Shown: piece by piece, positions 33,227 through 42,533 of the stretch | How the letters are laid out: each line of letters begins with the position of its first letter | Position numbering within the stretch: position 1 is the first letter of the stretch | From: Nocardia anocheti | Lineage (GTDB): Bacteria > Actinomycetota > Actinomycetes > Mycobacteriales > Mycobacteriaceae | Direction of reading: 5' to 3' | Length of the DNA: 64,000 nucleotides | NCBI RefSeq assembly: GCF_029675105.1 | Contig: NZ_JAQQFV010000007.1 | Span: 1 to 64,000 of the forward strand | Program-made: the position numbers and the translations under genes | Notes under the pieces: model-generated | Databases searched by the model: none | What the model saw: only the letters and a program-made list of their open reading frames with translations | What the model was told of the DNA's origin: nothing

Positions 33227-33268
33227 ATGACATCTCGTCGAAAGGGCGTTCTGCGCCCGGGCCGTTGA
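33227..33268 (+). CDS. Possible 13-residue upstream ORF
   Basis: ATG 33227 lies six bases after a CATACT box (33215-33220), like the leaderless starts elsewhere, and encodes MTSRRKGVLRPGR. Its TGA (33266-33268) overlaps the TTG (33265) where the next long frame can begin, giving TTGA. It may couple translation of the module, or be the true N-terminus followed by a frameshift. Confidence 0.3.
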   Translation: MTSRRKGVLRPGR

Positions 33269-34626
33269 GCCCCCGGCCGGTCGTCGAACCGGCTTCCCTC
33301 TTCCCCGATCGCGGGGATTCTTCCTCCGATTCCCGGTTGTCCTTCTGGCAGCGCGTGCGCGAATACGCCGTGCCAGCCACCATGATCGAGACCGCCACCG
33401 CCCGGCGTCGCGTCGGCGACTGGGCCGGGGCCTGTGCCGCCGCCGGGGTCGATGTCGATCTCGATCTGCGCGCGCTGGCTCGCGCCAGCGGACGTGACGT
33501 GGCCGCGCGGGTGCGGGCCGACCTGCGTCAGCTGGCGCCAGATCTGCTGCGCTGGCATCTGCCGCGCGTCGCGCCGGACGGTCTGCTGCGGCCCGGTCTG
33601 ACGATTCCGCTGGCCCGCTACGACCCGGGCGGGGGAGCGCCGCCGGTGTGGCTGGTCGTCCGGACCGCCCCGGCCTGGGCCGATGCCGGTCAACGGCTCG
33701 TGCTCGCGCTGTGGGACGGAGCGGACGGTTCCGCGCATCCGCACCGGCGTTTCCGGCTCGACCTGCACCGGCACCTGTGGGACGCGCGCCGCACACTCGA
33801 ACTGCGCCCGCGAGCGGGCGCGGCTCCCGGTCCCGAGAGTGCGGTGCTTCCCGTTCCCGAGACGGTGCCCGACACCTGTGCGGTGCACCGCTGGGCCGCC
33901 GAGGCGGCGCTGCTGCTGCGGGCGGACCGGGAGCCGGGCGGGTTGGTGCGGGTGCGCTACGGCGCCCGGCGGCACCTGGTGCTCGACGTCACCGGACCGG
34001 CAGCGCGGATCGTGCACGACCCCGCGCGGGGAGTCCGGCTGCCGGTGCTGCCCGACGCCGCCACCTGGGTCCTGCCGGATCTGGCCCTGCTCGACGCGGG
34101 CCTCGTCGCCGCCGACCGGCTGCATCCGCTCGTCGCCGCGGCGCTCGTGCCGGGCAGCGCGCCGGTCGACTCACGGCCGCGCGCCACCAACGGGCAGCGC
34201 GTCGTGCTGTGCCGGGGTGAGCGTCATCGGATCGGCCTGGTCGACGGGGTGCTCACCGCGCTCGATCACGATCCGGTGGAGTTGCGCCGGGAGGAGCTGC
34301 TGGTCGCGCTGACCGGTACTCCGCTGCCGTGCCTGCGGGTCATCGATCGGGCGCTGCGCGCGCCTTCGGGGCTGACGGGTGTCACCGAGCGACTCGACCA
34401 CGGTGACATCGCCGGGGCGCTGGCTGTCGTCGAGGACCTGCTCGGCACCGGCGCGGCACTGCGCGACGGCCCGCTGCTCGACGCGCTGACGCAGGCGGCC
34501 GAGCGGCGCACCACCTACGGCCTGTACCGGGCGGGACTGCCCGCACCCGGGCAGCTCTGCCCGCCGTCGTGCCGGTCGGATCGTCGCGTGCTCGGCGGCC
34601 ATCCCCGGCACGCCGTCAAGCTCTGA
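33265..34626 (+). CDS. Unknown protein of the MoxR/vWA module
   Basis: 453-residue cytosolic protein without recognised domain. Conserved-looking N-terminal block FWQRVREYAVPATMIETATA, then RRRVGDWAGACAAAGVDVDL and RADLRQLAPDLLRWHLPRV; the rest is Arg/Leu/Ala-rich, probably helical, with no membrane segments and no catalytic motif I can name. I recall similar proteins next to MoxR and vWA genes in streptomycetes. The start is uncertain: TTG 33265 is the first candidate in frame; ATG 33381 would lose the conserved block. The MoxR gene follows after 51 bases. Confidence 0.6.
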   Translation: MSPRPVVEPASLFPDRGDSSSDSRLSFWQRVREYAVPATMIETATARRRVGDWAGACAAAGVDVDLDLRALARASGRDVAARVRADLRQLAPDLLRWHLPRVAPDGLLRPGLTIPLARYDPGGGAPPVWLVVRTAPAWADAGQRLVLALWDGADGSAHPHRRFRLDLHRHLWDARRTLELRPRAGAAPGPESAVLPVPETVPDTCAVHRWAAEAALLLRADREPGGLVRVRYGARRHLVLDVTGPAARIVHDPARGVRLPVLPDAATWVLPDLALLDAGLVAADRLHPLVAAALVPGSAPVDSRPRATNGQRVVLCRGERHRIGLVDGVLTALDHDPVELRREELLVALTGTPLPCLRVIDRALRAPSGLTGVTERLDHGDIAGALAVVEDLLGTGAALRDGPLLDALTQAAERRTTYGLYRAGLPAPGQLCPPSCRSDRRVLGGHPRHAVKL

Positions 34627-34677
34627 CGCGCCCCCGCGCGCTTTCTGACATCCCAACGACCACAAGGTGATTCACTC

Positions 34678-35895
34678 ATGTCTGTTCACACCCTGACCCG
34701 TCCCTCCGCACAGCTCGACGTCGCGGCCGAACTGCTGTCCCTGCTCGGTGACGTGACCACCGAACCTCGCCCCGACACCCGACTCGAAGCCCTCACCATG
34801 GCTGTGGCCGCCGACCTGCCGGTGCTGCTGTGGGGCGAACCGGGAATCGGCAAGACCGCCGCGCTGACCCAGCTCGCCGACTCGCTCGACCTGCCGCTGA
34901 CCACCGTGATCGCCAGCGTCCACGAGCCCTCCGACTTCGCCGGACTGCCGGTCCTCGGCGACGACCCCGCCACCCAGGGCGTGCCGATGGCACCGCCGGA
35001 CTGGGCGGTCGAGCTCGCCCGCACCGGCCGTGGCCTGCTGTTCCTCGACGAGCTGTCGACCGCGCCGCCCGCCGTGCAGGCCGCGCTGCTGCGCCTGGTC
35101 CTGGAACGGCGGATCGGCACGCTGCGACTGCCCGCCGGTGTCCGCATCGTGGCGGCCGCCAACCCGCGCTCCTCGGCGGCGGACGGCTGGGAGCTGAGCC
35201 CGCCGCTGGCCAACCGCTTCGTGCACCTGCAGTGGACGCACGATCACGAGGTGGTGGTGCGCGGACTCGGCGGCACCTGGCCCCGGGCTACCTTGCCGAC
35301 CCTCGCACCCGAAAAGCTCTCCGAGGCGGTGGCTTTCGCGCGCCGGGCGGTCTGTGAGCTGCTGGCGGCGCGCCCGAAGCTGGTCCATCAGATGCCCACC
35401 AGCGAGACCCGGCGGGGTGGGGCGTGGCCCTCACCGCGCAGCTGGGAGGCGACCGTGCGGCTGATCGCCTTCGCCACCGCGGCCGGTGCGTCGCGCGACG
35501 TGCTGTCGCTGCTGGTGCGCGGCGCGGTCGGCGACGGTGCCGGTTTCGAGCTGCTGACCAGCATCGACCGGATGGACCTGCCCGATCCGGAAGTGCTGCT
35601 CGCCGACCCGGCCGCCGCGCAGTTGCCCACCCGTGGTGACCTGCGCCAAGCCGTGCTCGACGCGGTGGTGGCGGCGGTGCGGCAACGGCCCGAGCGGGCC
35701 CGCTGGGACGCGGCGTGGACGCTGCTGGCCACGGCGGTGGAGACCGGTGCCCCGGACCTGGTGGTGGTGCCCGCGAGCACCCTGGCCGCGTTGCGCCGCG
35801 ACGACTGGACCGTGCCCGCCTCCATCGAGCGGCTGGCCGGGATGGTCTCGATCTCGCGGCAGGCCGAGCGCGCCGCCGCCGAGGTGGGCCGATGA
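34678..35895 (+). CDS. MoxR-type AAA+ ATPase
   Basis: 405-residue AAA+ protein. Walker A is LLWGEPGIGKTAAL (GxPGxGKT at 53-60), Walker B LLFLDELSTAPPAVQ (D124, E125), sensor 1 IVAAANPRSS and NRFVHLQW following. MoxR ATPases act as chaperone-like remodellers together with a vWA protein. An AAGGTGA Shine-Dalgarno precedes ATG 34678. Its stop overlaps the vWA start (ATGA at 35892), so the two proteins are made in step. Relatives of the pair include RavA-ViaA. Confidence 0.88.
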   Translation: MSVHTLTRPSAQLDVAAELLSLLGDVTTEPRPDTRLEALTMAVAADLPVLLWGEPGIGKTAALTQLADSLDLPLTTVIASVHEPSDFAGLPVLGDDPATQGVPMAPPDWAVELARTGRGLLFLDELSTAPPAVQAALLRLVLERRIGTLRLPAGVRIVAAANPRSSAADGWELSPPLANRFVHLQWTHDHEVVVRGLGGTWPRATLPTLAPEKLSEAVAFARRAVCELLAARPKLVHQMPTSETRRGGAWPSPRSWEATVRLIAFATAAGASRDVLSLLVRGAVGDGAGFELLTSIDRMDLPDPEVLLADPAAAQLPTRGDLRQAVLDAVVAAVRQRPERARWDAAWTLLATAVETGAPDLVVVPASTLAALRRDDWTVPASIERLAGMVSISRQAERAAAEVGR

Positions 35896-37121
35896 GCGAG
35901 GACCTGGCCGGACTCGACTCCGGCAAGCTCTATGCCGCGCGGCTGCGGGCGGTGTCGGCCCGGCCGTATCTGGCGACCGCCCTCTACGCGCTGCACCTGG
36001 TCGTGTCGCGGCGGGTCCCGACCATGGGCGTCGACCGGTACTGGCGCTGCTATGTCTCGCCCGCGTTCGTGGACCGGATGTCGGTGGCGGAACTCGCCTC
36101 GGTGCTGGTGCACGAGGTGTCGCATCTGCTGCGCGAGCACCACGCGCGCAGCGATCGCTTCGCCAGGGAACACGAGCTCAGCGGCCCGGCCGAACGGCTG
36201 CGGATGAACATCGCCGCCGACGCCGAGATCAACGACGACGCCTTCGGTGACGGCCTGGTGCGGCCCGAGGACGCGGTCACTCCGGCGAGCCTGGGCCTGT
36301 CCAACGGTGGCCTCATGGAGGACTACCTGCGGCAGTTCCGGCTCGGGCCCCACACCGCGGCCATGGCCTGGCTCGACTGCGGTAGCGGTGCCGACGGCGC
36401 GGACCGGGAGTGGGACCTGGGGCCCGACGGCGCCGACGGACTCAGCGAACAGGAGCGCGCCGCGGTGCGGTTCCGGGTGGCGCAAGGCATCGTCGGCAGG
36501 CCGGGCGATGCCCCGCGGGCCTGGCGCCGCTGGGCCGAGCGGACGCTGCATCCGCCACAGCCGTGGCGGCAGCTGCTCGGCGCCGCGGTCCGGTCGGCGG
36601 CCTCGGCGGGCGGGTCGGGCGCGGACTACACCTACGGCCGCCCGGCCCGGCGCTCGGCGGCGCTGTCGGGGATCGTGCTGCCGAGCCTGCGGCACATGCC
36701 GCCCAAGGTCAGCGTGGTCATCGACACCTCGGGATCGGTCAGCGACGCGGAACTGGGCAGCGCGCTGCTCGAGGTGGGCGCCATCGGCCAGGCGGTGGGC
36801 GGGCGCCGCGACCTGGTCACCGTGTTCTCCTGTGACGCGGCGGTGCACCTGGCCGCACCGCTGTGCCGGGCCGAGGGGATGACGCTCATGGGTGGCGGCG
36901 GCACCGATCTGCGCACCGGCTTCGCCCAGGCGCTGCGCACCTCCCCGCGCCCGGACGTGATCGTGGCGCTCACCGACGGCCAGACGCCGTGGCCCGAGCG
37001 CGAGCCGTCCTGCCGCACCGTGGTCGGCCTGTTTCCGCGCCCGGATACCTGGCAGGAGGACGACCCCTACTACGTGCCGGATCGGCCGCCGTCCTGGGCG
37101 CGGGTGGTCGACATCGGCTGA
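35892..37121 (+). CDS. DUF2201 metallopeptidase-like/vWA protein
   Basis: 409-residue protein with two parts. The N-terminal DUF2201 domain carries a zinc-protease motif VLVHEVSHLLREHH (HEVSH at 74-78). The C-terminal vWA-like domain from about 270 has a complete MIDAS: VVIDTSGSVSD (near 278), GGGGTDLRTGF and ALTDGQTPWP. So it can bind a divalent cation and, in principle, cut a peptide. With the overlapping MoxR ATPase upstream it forms the core of the module; the 453-residue protein is the third member. Confidence 0.85.
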   Translation: MSEDLAGLDSGKLYAARLRAVSARPYLATALYALHLVVSRRVPTMGVDRYWRCYVSPAFVDRMSVAELASVLVHEVSHLLREHHARSDRFAREHELSGPAERLRMNIAADAEINDDAFGDGLVRPEDAVTPASLGLSNGGLMEDYLRQFRLGPHTAAMAWLDCGSGADGADREWDLGPDGADGLSEQERAAVRFRVAQGIVGRPGDAPRAWRRWAERTLHPPQPWRQLLGAAVRSAASAGGSGADYTYGRPARRSAALSGIVLPSLRHMPPKVSVVIDTSGSVSDAELGSALLEVGAIGQAVGGRRDLVTVFSCDAAVHLAAPLCRAEGMTLMGGGGTDLRTGFAQALRTSPRPDVIVALTDGQTPWPEREPSCRTVVGLFPRPDTWQEDDPYYVPDRPPSWARVVDIG

Positions 37122-37207
37122 GGCGCACGCGGATTCATGCGATGTGTTGCACGTCACATTTCCGTAGCGATTCCCGGACCGGCTTTCCGTACGCTTGGGT
37201 AAGTCTT

Positions 37208-37213
37208 TACTAT
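37208..37213 (+). promoter_or_regulatory. -10 box of first SulP-CA gene
   Basis: TACTAT within a CTTTACTATTGG stretch; a related TCTTTACCAATAG lies before the second copy. Leader of about 100 bases ends in CGGCGAAGGAGA. Confidence 0.35.
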
Positions 37214-37316
37214 TGGCCCGACCCTGTGTCTCGGGTCCGATCTCGCAGCTCAGCATCTATTGCCAGTGCCATGTTCGACCGATGAACCGGGCTCCTTCGC
37301 CCGGCGAAGGAGAATG

Positions 37317-39536
37317 ATGACCGACAATGATCCTGACCCGACCACGACGGCGAGCTCGCCACCGGGTATCACGGTGAGTTCCGTTCTGCGGCAAGATCTT
37401 CCGGCCTCGCTGGTGGTTTTCCTCGTCGCGCTACCGCTGTCGTTGGGCGTGGCGCTGGCCTCCGGCGCCCCGGTCGTGTCCGGGCTGATCGCCGCGGCCG
37501 TGGGCGGTGTCGTCGCCGGACTGCTCGGCGGTTCGTCGATCCAGGTCAGCGGGCCGACGGCCAGTCTCGCCGTCGTGGTCGCCGGTGCGGTGCAGCAATT
37601 CGGCTGGGCCGCCATGTGTTTCATCACCGTCGGTGCCGGGGTGGTGCAGATCCTGTTCGGGCTCAGCCGGGTCGCGCGGGCCGCGCTCGGCATCGCGCCG
37701 GTGGTGGTGCACGCCATGCTCGCCGGGATCGGCGTGATCATCGCGCTGCAGCAGGTGCACGTGCTGCTCGGCGGGACGACGGTGGGTTCGCCGTGGCAGA
37801 GCGTGCTGGCGCTGCCGCACCAGGTGATGTCGGTCCACGGCGGCGGCCTGTTCGTCGGGCTGCTCGTCATCGGGGTGCTCATCGGCTGGCAGTACCTGCC
37901 GCGGCGGGTGCGGGTGGTGCCCGGTCCGCTGGTGGCGGTGGTCGCGGCGACGGTGGTGTCGCTGGTGCTGCCGCTCGGGGTCGAACGGGTGCGTCTGGAC
38001 GGCTCGCTGCTCGACGGCATCGGCCTGCCCGCGCTGCCGCACGGCGGCTGGGGGCCGATCCTGCTCACCATGCTCGCCGTCGCCCTGATCGCCAGCGTGG
38101 AGACGCTGCTCTCGGCGGTCGCGGTGGACAAGATGCGCCCCGAACGGCGCACCGACTTCGACCGCGAACTGCTCGGCCAGGGCGCGGCGAACATGACCTC
38201 GGGGCTGCTGGGCGGGCTGCCCGTCGCGGCGGTCATCGTGCGCAGCATCACCAATGCCAACGCGGGAGCGCGCACCAGGGCGTCCACCGTGCTGCACGGG
38301 TGCTGGGTGCTGGTGTTCGCGCTGGCGCTGGTGGGATTGGTGCGCCAGATCCCGACGGCGGCCCTGGCCGGACTGCTGGTACTCATCGGCGTGCAGCTGG
38401 TGAAGCTGGCCCACATCAAACGCGCGCGGCGCACCGGTGATCTCTACGTCTACGTCATCACGGTGATCGCGGTCGTCGCGCTGAATCTGTTGCAGGGCAT
38501 GGTGATCGGACTCATCGCCTCGTTCGCGCTGCTGCTGTGGCGGGTGGTGCGGGTCAGCGTCGAGGCCACCCCGCGCCCCGACGGCGGCTGGCTGGTCCGT
38601 GTCGAAGGGCCGTGCACCTTCCTCGCCGTGCCCAAGCTCACCGCCGAGTTGGCCAAGGTCCCCGCCGACGCCGAGGTGACCGTGGAACTCAGCGTGGATT
38701 TCCTCGACCACGCCGCGTGTGACCTGCTCGCCGAGTGGACGGCCGAACGCGAATCCGCGGGCGGCACCGTGCATGTGGTCGAACTGGGCACCGCGCGGAT
38801 GGCGCGCGCGCAGGACGGTCCGCCCGAGCGTGGGCACGCGCGCAAGGCGGTCGACGAGGCGATCCGGCCGTGGCGGCGCACCGGGGGAGTCGACCCGATC
38901 GCGGCCGGGATCGCGGCCTACCACCGCGGCCACGCGCACCTGCTGCGGCCGCATCTGGACGGGCTGCGCCACCGCCCCGACGCCGACACCTTCTTCCTGA
39001 CCTGCGCCGACGCCAGGATCGTGCCGAACGTGATCACCAGCAGCGGGCCGGGTGACCTGTTCACCGTGCGCAATGTCGGCAATCTGGTGCCGGTCGGCGG
39101 CAGCGACGTGTCGGTGGAGGCCGCGCTGATCTACGCGCTCGACAAACTCGACGTGCGCTCGGTGGTGGTCTGTGGGCACAGCGGGTGCGGGGCGATGGAG
39201 GCGCTGCACGCCCAGGTGCAGGCCGGTCCCGGACTCGACGACTGGCTCGCCCACGCCCAGCCGACGCTGACCGCCTACCAGCAGGGACATCCGGTGGCCG
39301 AGGCCGCCGCCCGCGCGGGCTTCGGGCCGATCGACCAGCTCGGCATGGTGAACGTGGCCCGGCAGGTCGAGACGTTGATCGCGTATCCGGCGGTGCGCGG
39401 CGCGATGCGCGAGCGCGGCGTGGCGGTTTCGGGATTGTTCTTCGACCTGGCCACCGCCCGGGTCATCGAGGTGACCGCCGAGGGCATCGCCGAGTTCGAC
39501 GACCGCCGCAGCGGACTGGCCGCGGAGCCCGTGTGA
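37317..39536 (+). CDS. SulP transporter-STAS-carbonic anhydrase fusion, copy 1
   Basis: 739-residue membrane protein of the Rv3273 kind. Residues 20-420 are a SulP transporter (about ten to twelve membrane segments; opening LRQDLPASLVVFLVALPLSL, then GLLGGSSIQVSGPTASLAVV). Residues about 430-500 are a STAS domain with VDFLDHAACDLLAEW. From about 540 a beta-carbonic anhydrase: FFLTCADARIVPNVITSSG and VVCGHSGCGAM give the zinc Cys, Asp, Arg, His and Cys. It probably imports bicarbonate and interconverts it with CO2. GGCGAAGGAGA precedes ATG 37317. Confidence 0.9.
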   Translation: MTDNDPDPTTTASSPPGITVSSVLRQDLPASLVVFLVALPLSLGVALASGAPVVSGLIAAAVGGVVAGLLGGSSIQVSGPTASLAVVVAGAVQQFGWAAMCFITVGAGVVQILFGLSRVARAALGIAPVVVHAMLAGIGVIIALQQVHVLLGGTTVGSPWQSVLALPHQVMSVHGGGLFVGLLVIGVLIGWQYLPRRVRVVPGPLVAVVAATVVSLVLPLGVERVRLDGSLLDGIGLPALPHGGWGPILLTMLAVALIASVETLLSAVAVDKMRPERRTDFDRELLGQGAANMTSGLLGGLPVAAVIVRSITNANAGARTRASTVLHGCWVLVFALALVGLVRQIPTAALAGLLVLIGVQLVKLAHIKRARRTGDLYVYVITVIAVVALNLLQGMVIGLIASFALLLWRVVRVSVEATPRPDGGWLVRVEGPCTFLAVPKLTAELAKVPADAEVTVELSVDFLDHAACDLLAEWTAERESAGGTVHVVELGTARMARAQDGPPERGHARKAVDEAIRPWRRTGGVDPIAAGIAAYHRGHAHLLRPHLDGLRHRPDADTFFLTCADARIVPNVITSSGPGDLFTVRNVGNLVPVGGSDVSVEAALIYALDKLDVRSVVVCGHSGCGAMEALHAQVQAGPGLDDWLAHAQPTLTAYQQGHPVAEAAARAGFGPIDQLGMVNVARQVETLIAYPAVRGAMRERGVAVSGLFFDLATARVIEVTAEGIAEFDDRRSGLAAEPV

Positions 39537-39772
39537 GCGCCTCCGTGTGGGTCACACCACAGCGCGCCCCTCGTTATGGCGAGGCCCACTCTTTCTGCGG
39601 CACACTGGTTTTGCCATTTCTTTACCAATAGTTTGGATGGCCTGCCCGGTCCATCGTCGCACCGGGATTTTCTCGAGATTCACCGTGTGAACCGGTTCGC
39701 GGTCTCTGCCCGTGCTGGACAAGTTGATCGTCGACCGACCTCGGCCCAGCGCCGAGTCGGCGAAGGAGAGTC

Positions 39773-41998
39773 ATGTCTGTGGAAAACGATCTCGCACCGC
39801 CTCGTCCCGAGGCCGAAGTACCCGGCGGCGCCGCCCGCCCCGCGTGGCGCACGACGCTGCTGCGCCATGATCTTCCCGCGTCCATCGTGGTCTTCCTGGT
39901 CGCGCTGCCCCTGTCGCTGGGCATCGCGGTCGCCTCCGGCGCGCCCGTGGCCGCCGGACTCGTCGCCGCCGTGATCGGCGGTATCGTCGCCGGTCTGCTC
40001 GGTGGTTCGGTCCTGCAGGTCAGTGGCCCCGCCGCGGGCCTGACCGTGGTGGTCGCCGAATCCATCGCCACCTTCGGCTGGCGTGTCACCTGTTTCATCG
40101 TCGTCGCCGCCGGGGTGTTACAGATCCTGTTCGGCCTCAGCCGGATCGCGCGCGCCGCGCTCGCCGTCGCCCCCGTGGTGGTGCACGCGATGCTGGCCGG
40201 TATCGGTATCACCATCGCCCTGCAGCAGATCCATGTGCTGCTCGGCGGGTCCTCGCACAGCACCGCGCTGCGCAATCTGCTCGAACTGCCCGGTCAGCTG
40301 CTGGACCTGCACGGCGGTGGCGCGCTGGTCGGCGCCACGGTGATCGTGGTCATGCTGGGCTGGAAACGCATGCCGCCCAAGCTGCGTGCCGTGCCGGGAC
40401 CGCTGGTCGCGGTCGTCGCGGGCACCCTGCTGTCGCTGCTGCTGCCCACCGACGTCGACCGCATCGTCATCGACGGCTCGCTCTTCGACGCGCTGCAACT
40501 GCCGGAACTGCCCTCGGGCGACTGGTCGGCGGTGGCCATGATGGTGCTCACCATCGCGCTGATCGCCAGTGTGGAGAGCCTGCTCTCGGCGGTGGCCGTG
40601 GACAAGATGCACACCGGCCCGCGCACCGATTTCGACCGCGAGCTGATCGGTCAGGGTTCGGCCAACGTGCTCTCCGGCCTGGCCGGTGGTCTGCCGATCA
40701 CCGGCGTCATCGTGCGCAGCGCCACCAATGTGCAGGCCGGTGCGCGCAGCCGCGCCTCGGCGATCCTGCACGGCTGCTGGCTGCTGCTGTTCTCGGTGGC
40801 GCTGGTGGCGCTCGTCGAGCAGATCCCGACCGCGGCGCTGGCCGGTCTGCTGATCGTGATCGGCATCCAGCTGGTGAAGCTGGCCCACATCCGGCTGGCC
40901 CGGCGCACCGGTGATCTGCTGGTCTACGTGGTGACCATCCTGTCGGTGGTGTTCCTGAACCTGCTCGAGGGCGTGATCATCGGCTTGGCCCTGGCCTTCG
41001 CCCTGCTGCTGTGGCGGGTGGTGCGGGTGCAGGTCGGCGCCGTGGCCCTGGACGAGTCGCGGTGGCTGGTGAGCATCGACGGTTCCTGCACCTTCCTGGC
41101 GCTGCCCAAGCTCTCCGGCGAGCTGGCCAAGGTGCCCGCGGGCGCCGACGTGACGGTGGAGATGACCGTCGACTTCCTCGACCACGCCGCGTTCGAGGCC
41201 ATCGAGGAATGGCAGCGGCAGCAGGAGAACAGCGGTGGCCGTGTCGATTTCGTCGAGATCGGCAGCGCGCGCATGGCCGGTGCGGCCGCCGCGCCGCCCG
41301 CGCGCGGGTTCGGCCGTCAGGTGTGGGACGAACTGCTCGGGCCGTGGCGCAACGCCGAGCCCGGTGGCGACGTGGTGGCCGCCGGTGTCTCGGCGTTCCA
41401 TCGCAGTCACGCGCACGTGGTGCGCCCGCACCTGGACGAACTGCGCGACAGCCAGGACCCGCACTCGTTCTTCCTGACCTGCTCGGATTCGCGGATCGTG
41501 CCCAATGTGATCACCAGCAGCGGCCCCGGTGACCTGTTCACCGTCCGCAACATCGGCAACCTGGTCCCGCTGCGCGGTGACGATTCCGTCGAGGCCGCAC
41601 TGGAGTTCGCGCTCGAGGAACTGGCGGTGCGCTCGGTGGTCGTGTGCGGGCACTCCTCGTGCGGCGCGATGAAGGCGGTCCACGCCGGTGCCGAGACCGC
41701 GGGCGGCCTCAACGCCTGGCTCGAGCACGCCGAGCCGAGCCTGGCGCGGTACCGGGCCGGGCATCCGGTGGCCATGGCCGCGCGGGCGGCCGGGTACGGC
41801 GAGGTCGACCAGCTGAGCATGGTGAACGTCGCCGTGCAGCTCGAGACGCTGCAGCGACATCCGGTCGTGCGCCGCGCGATCGCCGAGCGCGGCGTGGTGG
41901 TCTCGGGCCTGTTCTTCGACATCGCCAACGCGCAGGTGGTCGAGGTGACCGCGGAGACGGTCCGCGCGATCGAGGGCGAGGTCCCGGTCACGCTGTGA
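39773..41998 (+). CDS. SulP transporter-STAS-carbonic anhydrase fusion, copy 2
   Basis: 741-residue tandem paralogue of the preceding gene with the same three domains in the same order: SulP core opening LRHDLPASIVVFLVALPLSL, STAS with VDFLDHAAFEAIEEW, carbonic anhydrase with FFLTCSDSRIVPNVITSSG and VVCGHSSCGAM. All zinc ligands are present. The copies differ across their whole length, mostly by conservative changes, so the duplication is old. It has its own 236-base AT-richer leader and the same CGGCGAAGGAGA ribosome site, so each copy can be expressed separately. Confidence 0.9.
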   Translation: MSVENDLAPPRPEAEVPGGAARPAWRTTLLRHDLPASIVVFLVALPLSLGIAVASGAPVAAGLVAAVIGGIVAGLLGGSVLQVSGPAAGLTVVVAESIATFGWRVTCFIVVAAGVLQILFGLSRIARAALAVAPVVVHAMLAGIGITIALQQIHVLLGGSSHSTALRNLLELPGQLLDLHGGGALVGATVIVVMLGWKRMPPKLRAVPGPLVAVVAGTLLSLLLPTDVDRIVIDGSLFDALQLPELPSGDWSAVAMMVLTIALIASVESLLSAVAVDKMHTGPRTDFDRELIGQGSANVLSGLAGGLPITGVIVRSATNVQAGARSRASAILHGCWLLLFSVALVALVEQIPTAALAGLLIVIGIQLVKLAHIRLARRTGDLLVYVVTILSVVFLNLLEGVIIGLALAFALLLWRVVRVQVGAVALDESRWLVSIDGSCTFLALPKLSGELAKVPAGADVTVEMTVDFLDHAAFEAIEEWQRQQENSGGRVDFVEIGSARMAGAAAAPPARGFGRQVWDELLGPWRNAEPGGDVVAAGVSAFHRSHAHVVRPHLDELRDSQDPHSFFLTCSDSRIVPNVITSSGPGDLFTVRNIGNLVPLRGDDSVEAALEFALEELAVRSVVVCGHSSCGAMKAVHAGAETAGGLNAWLEHAEPSLARYRAGHPVAMAARAAGYGEVDQLSMVNVAVQLETLQRHPVVRRAIAERGVVVSGLFFDIANAQVVEVTAETVRAIEGEVPVTL

Positions 41999-42029
41999 TC
42001 GGGACTACGCGTGCGCGGCGGTCGGCTCG

Positions 42030-42035
42030 TAGGCT
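42030..42035 (+). promoter_or_regulatory. -10 box of PGPGW gene
   Basis: TAGGCT ends six bases before ATG 42042; leaderless. Confidence 0.5.
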
Positions 42036-42041
42036 GGAACG

Positions 42042-42533
42042 ATGATCAGCGAGCCGACCGCCGACGCCACCCGCGCCGACCTCGACTCCGGTGACCCGGG
42101 GGATTCCACCGAGGCACCGGACCGGTGGACGCGCGCGAAACAGCGCCTGCGCGCCTTCCGGGAACACATCGCCGACCGCCCTACCCTGAACTTCGGCTAT
42201 CGCGTCGTGGTCGGACTGGTCGGCGGTGTGGTCCTGCTCGTCGGGATCGTCACCATCCCGTACCCCGGCCCGGGCTGGGCGCTCGTCTTCGCGGGATTCG
42301 GCATCCTGGCCACCGAGTTCGTCTGGGCGCATCACACCCTGCGGTGGGTTCGCGGGAAGTACCGGATCGTCATGGACTGGTACACCTCGCGCGGCCCGAC
42401 GATCAAGGTGCTCGGCGCGGTGGCGACCTTCGCCCTCGTCCTGGCGACGCTGTGGCTGCTGGGCACATATTCGATGGTGGCAGGGTGGATCGGAGTCGAT
42501 TGGCCATGGTTGCGCAGTCCCCTGATGTCGTGA
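42042..42533 (+). CDS. TIGR02611/PGPGW transmembrane protein
   Basis: 163-residue actinobacterial membrane protein of unknown function. After a 45-residue acidic cytosolic N-terminus come two hydrophobic regions: VVVGLVGGVVLLVGIVTIPY leading into the signature PYPGPGW, and VLGAVATFALVLATLWLLG. The PGPGW loop between membrane segments defines the family. Its stop overlaps the next gene's GTG, so the two are coupled. Confidence 0.85.
   Translation: MISEPTADATRADLDSGDPGDSTEAPDRWTRAKQRLRAFREHIADRPTLNFGYRVVVGLVGGVVLLVGIVTIPYPGPGWALVFAGFGILATEFVWAHHTLRWVRGKYRIVMDWYTSRGPTIKVLGAVATFALVLATLWLLGTYSMVAGWIGVDWPWLRSPLMS

Noticed and set aside
37431..39290. 619-codon minus-strand frame opposite the first SulP fusion, and similar ones opposite copy 2 and thrS
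   Set aside because: Same antisense artefact; His/Gln/Arg-rich translation, no start signals.
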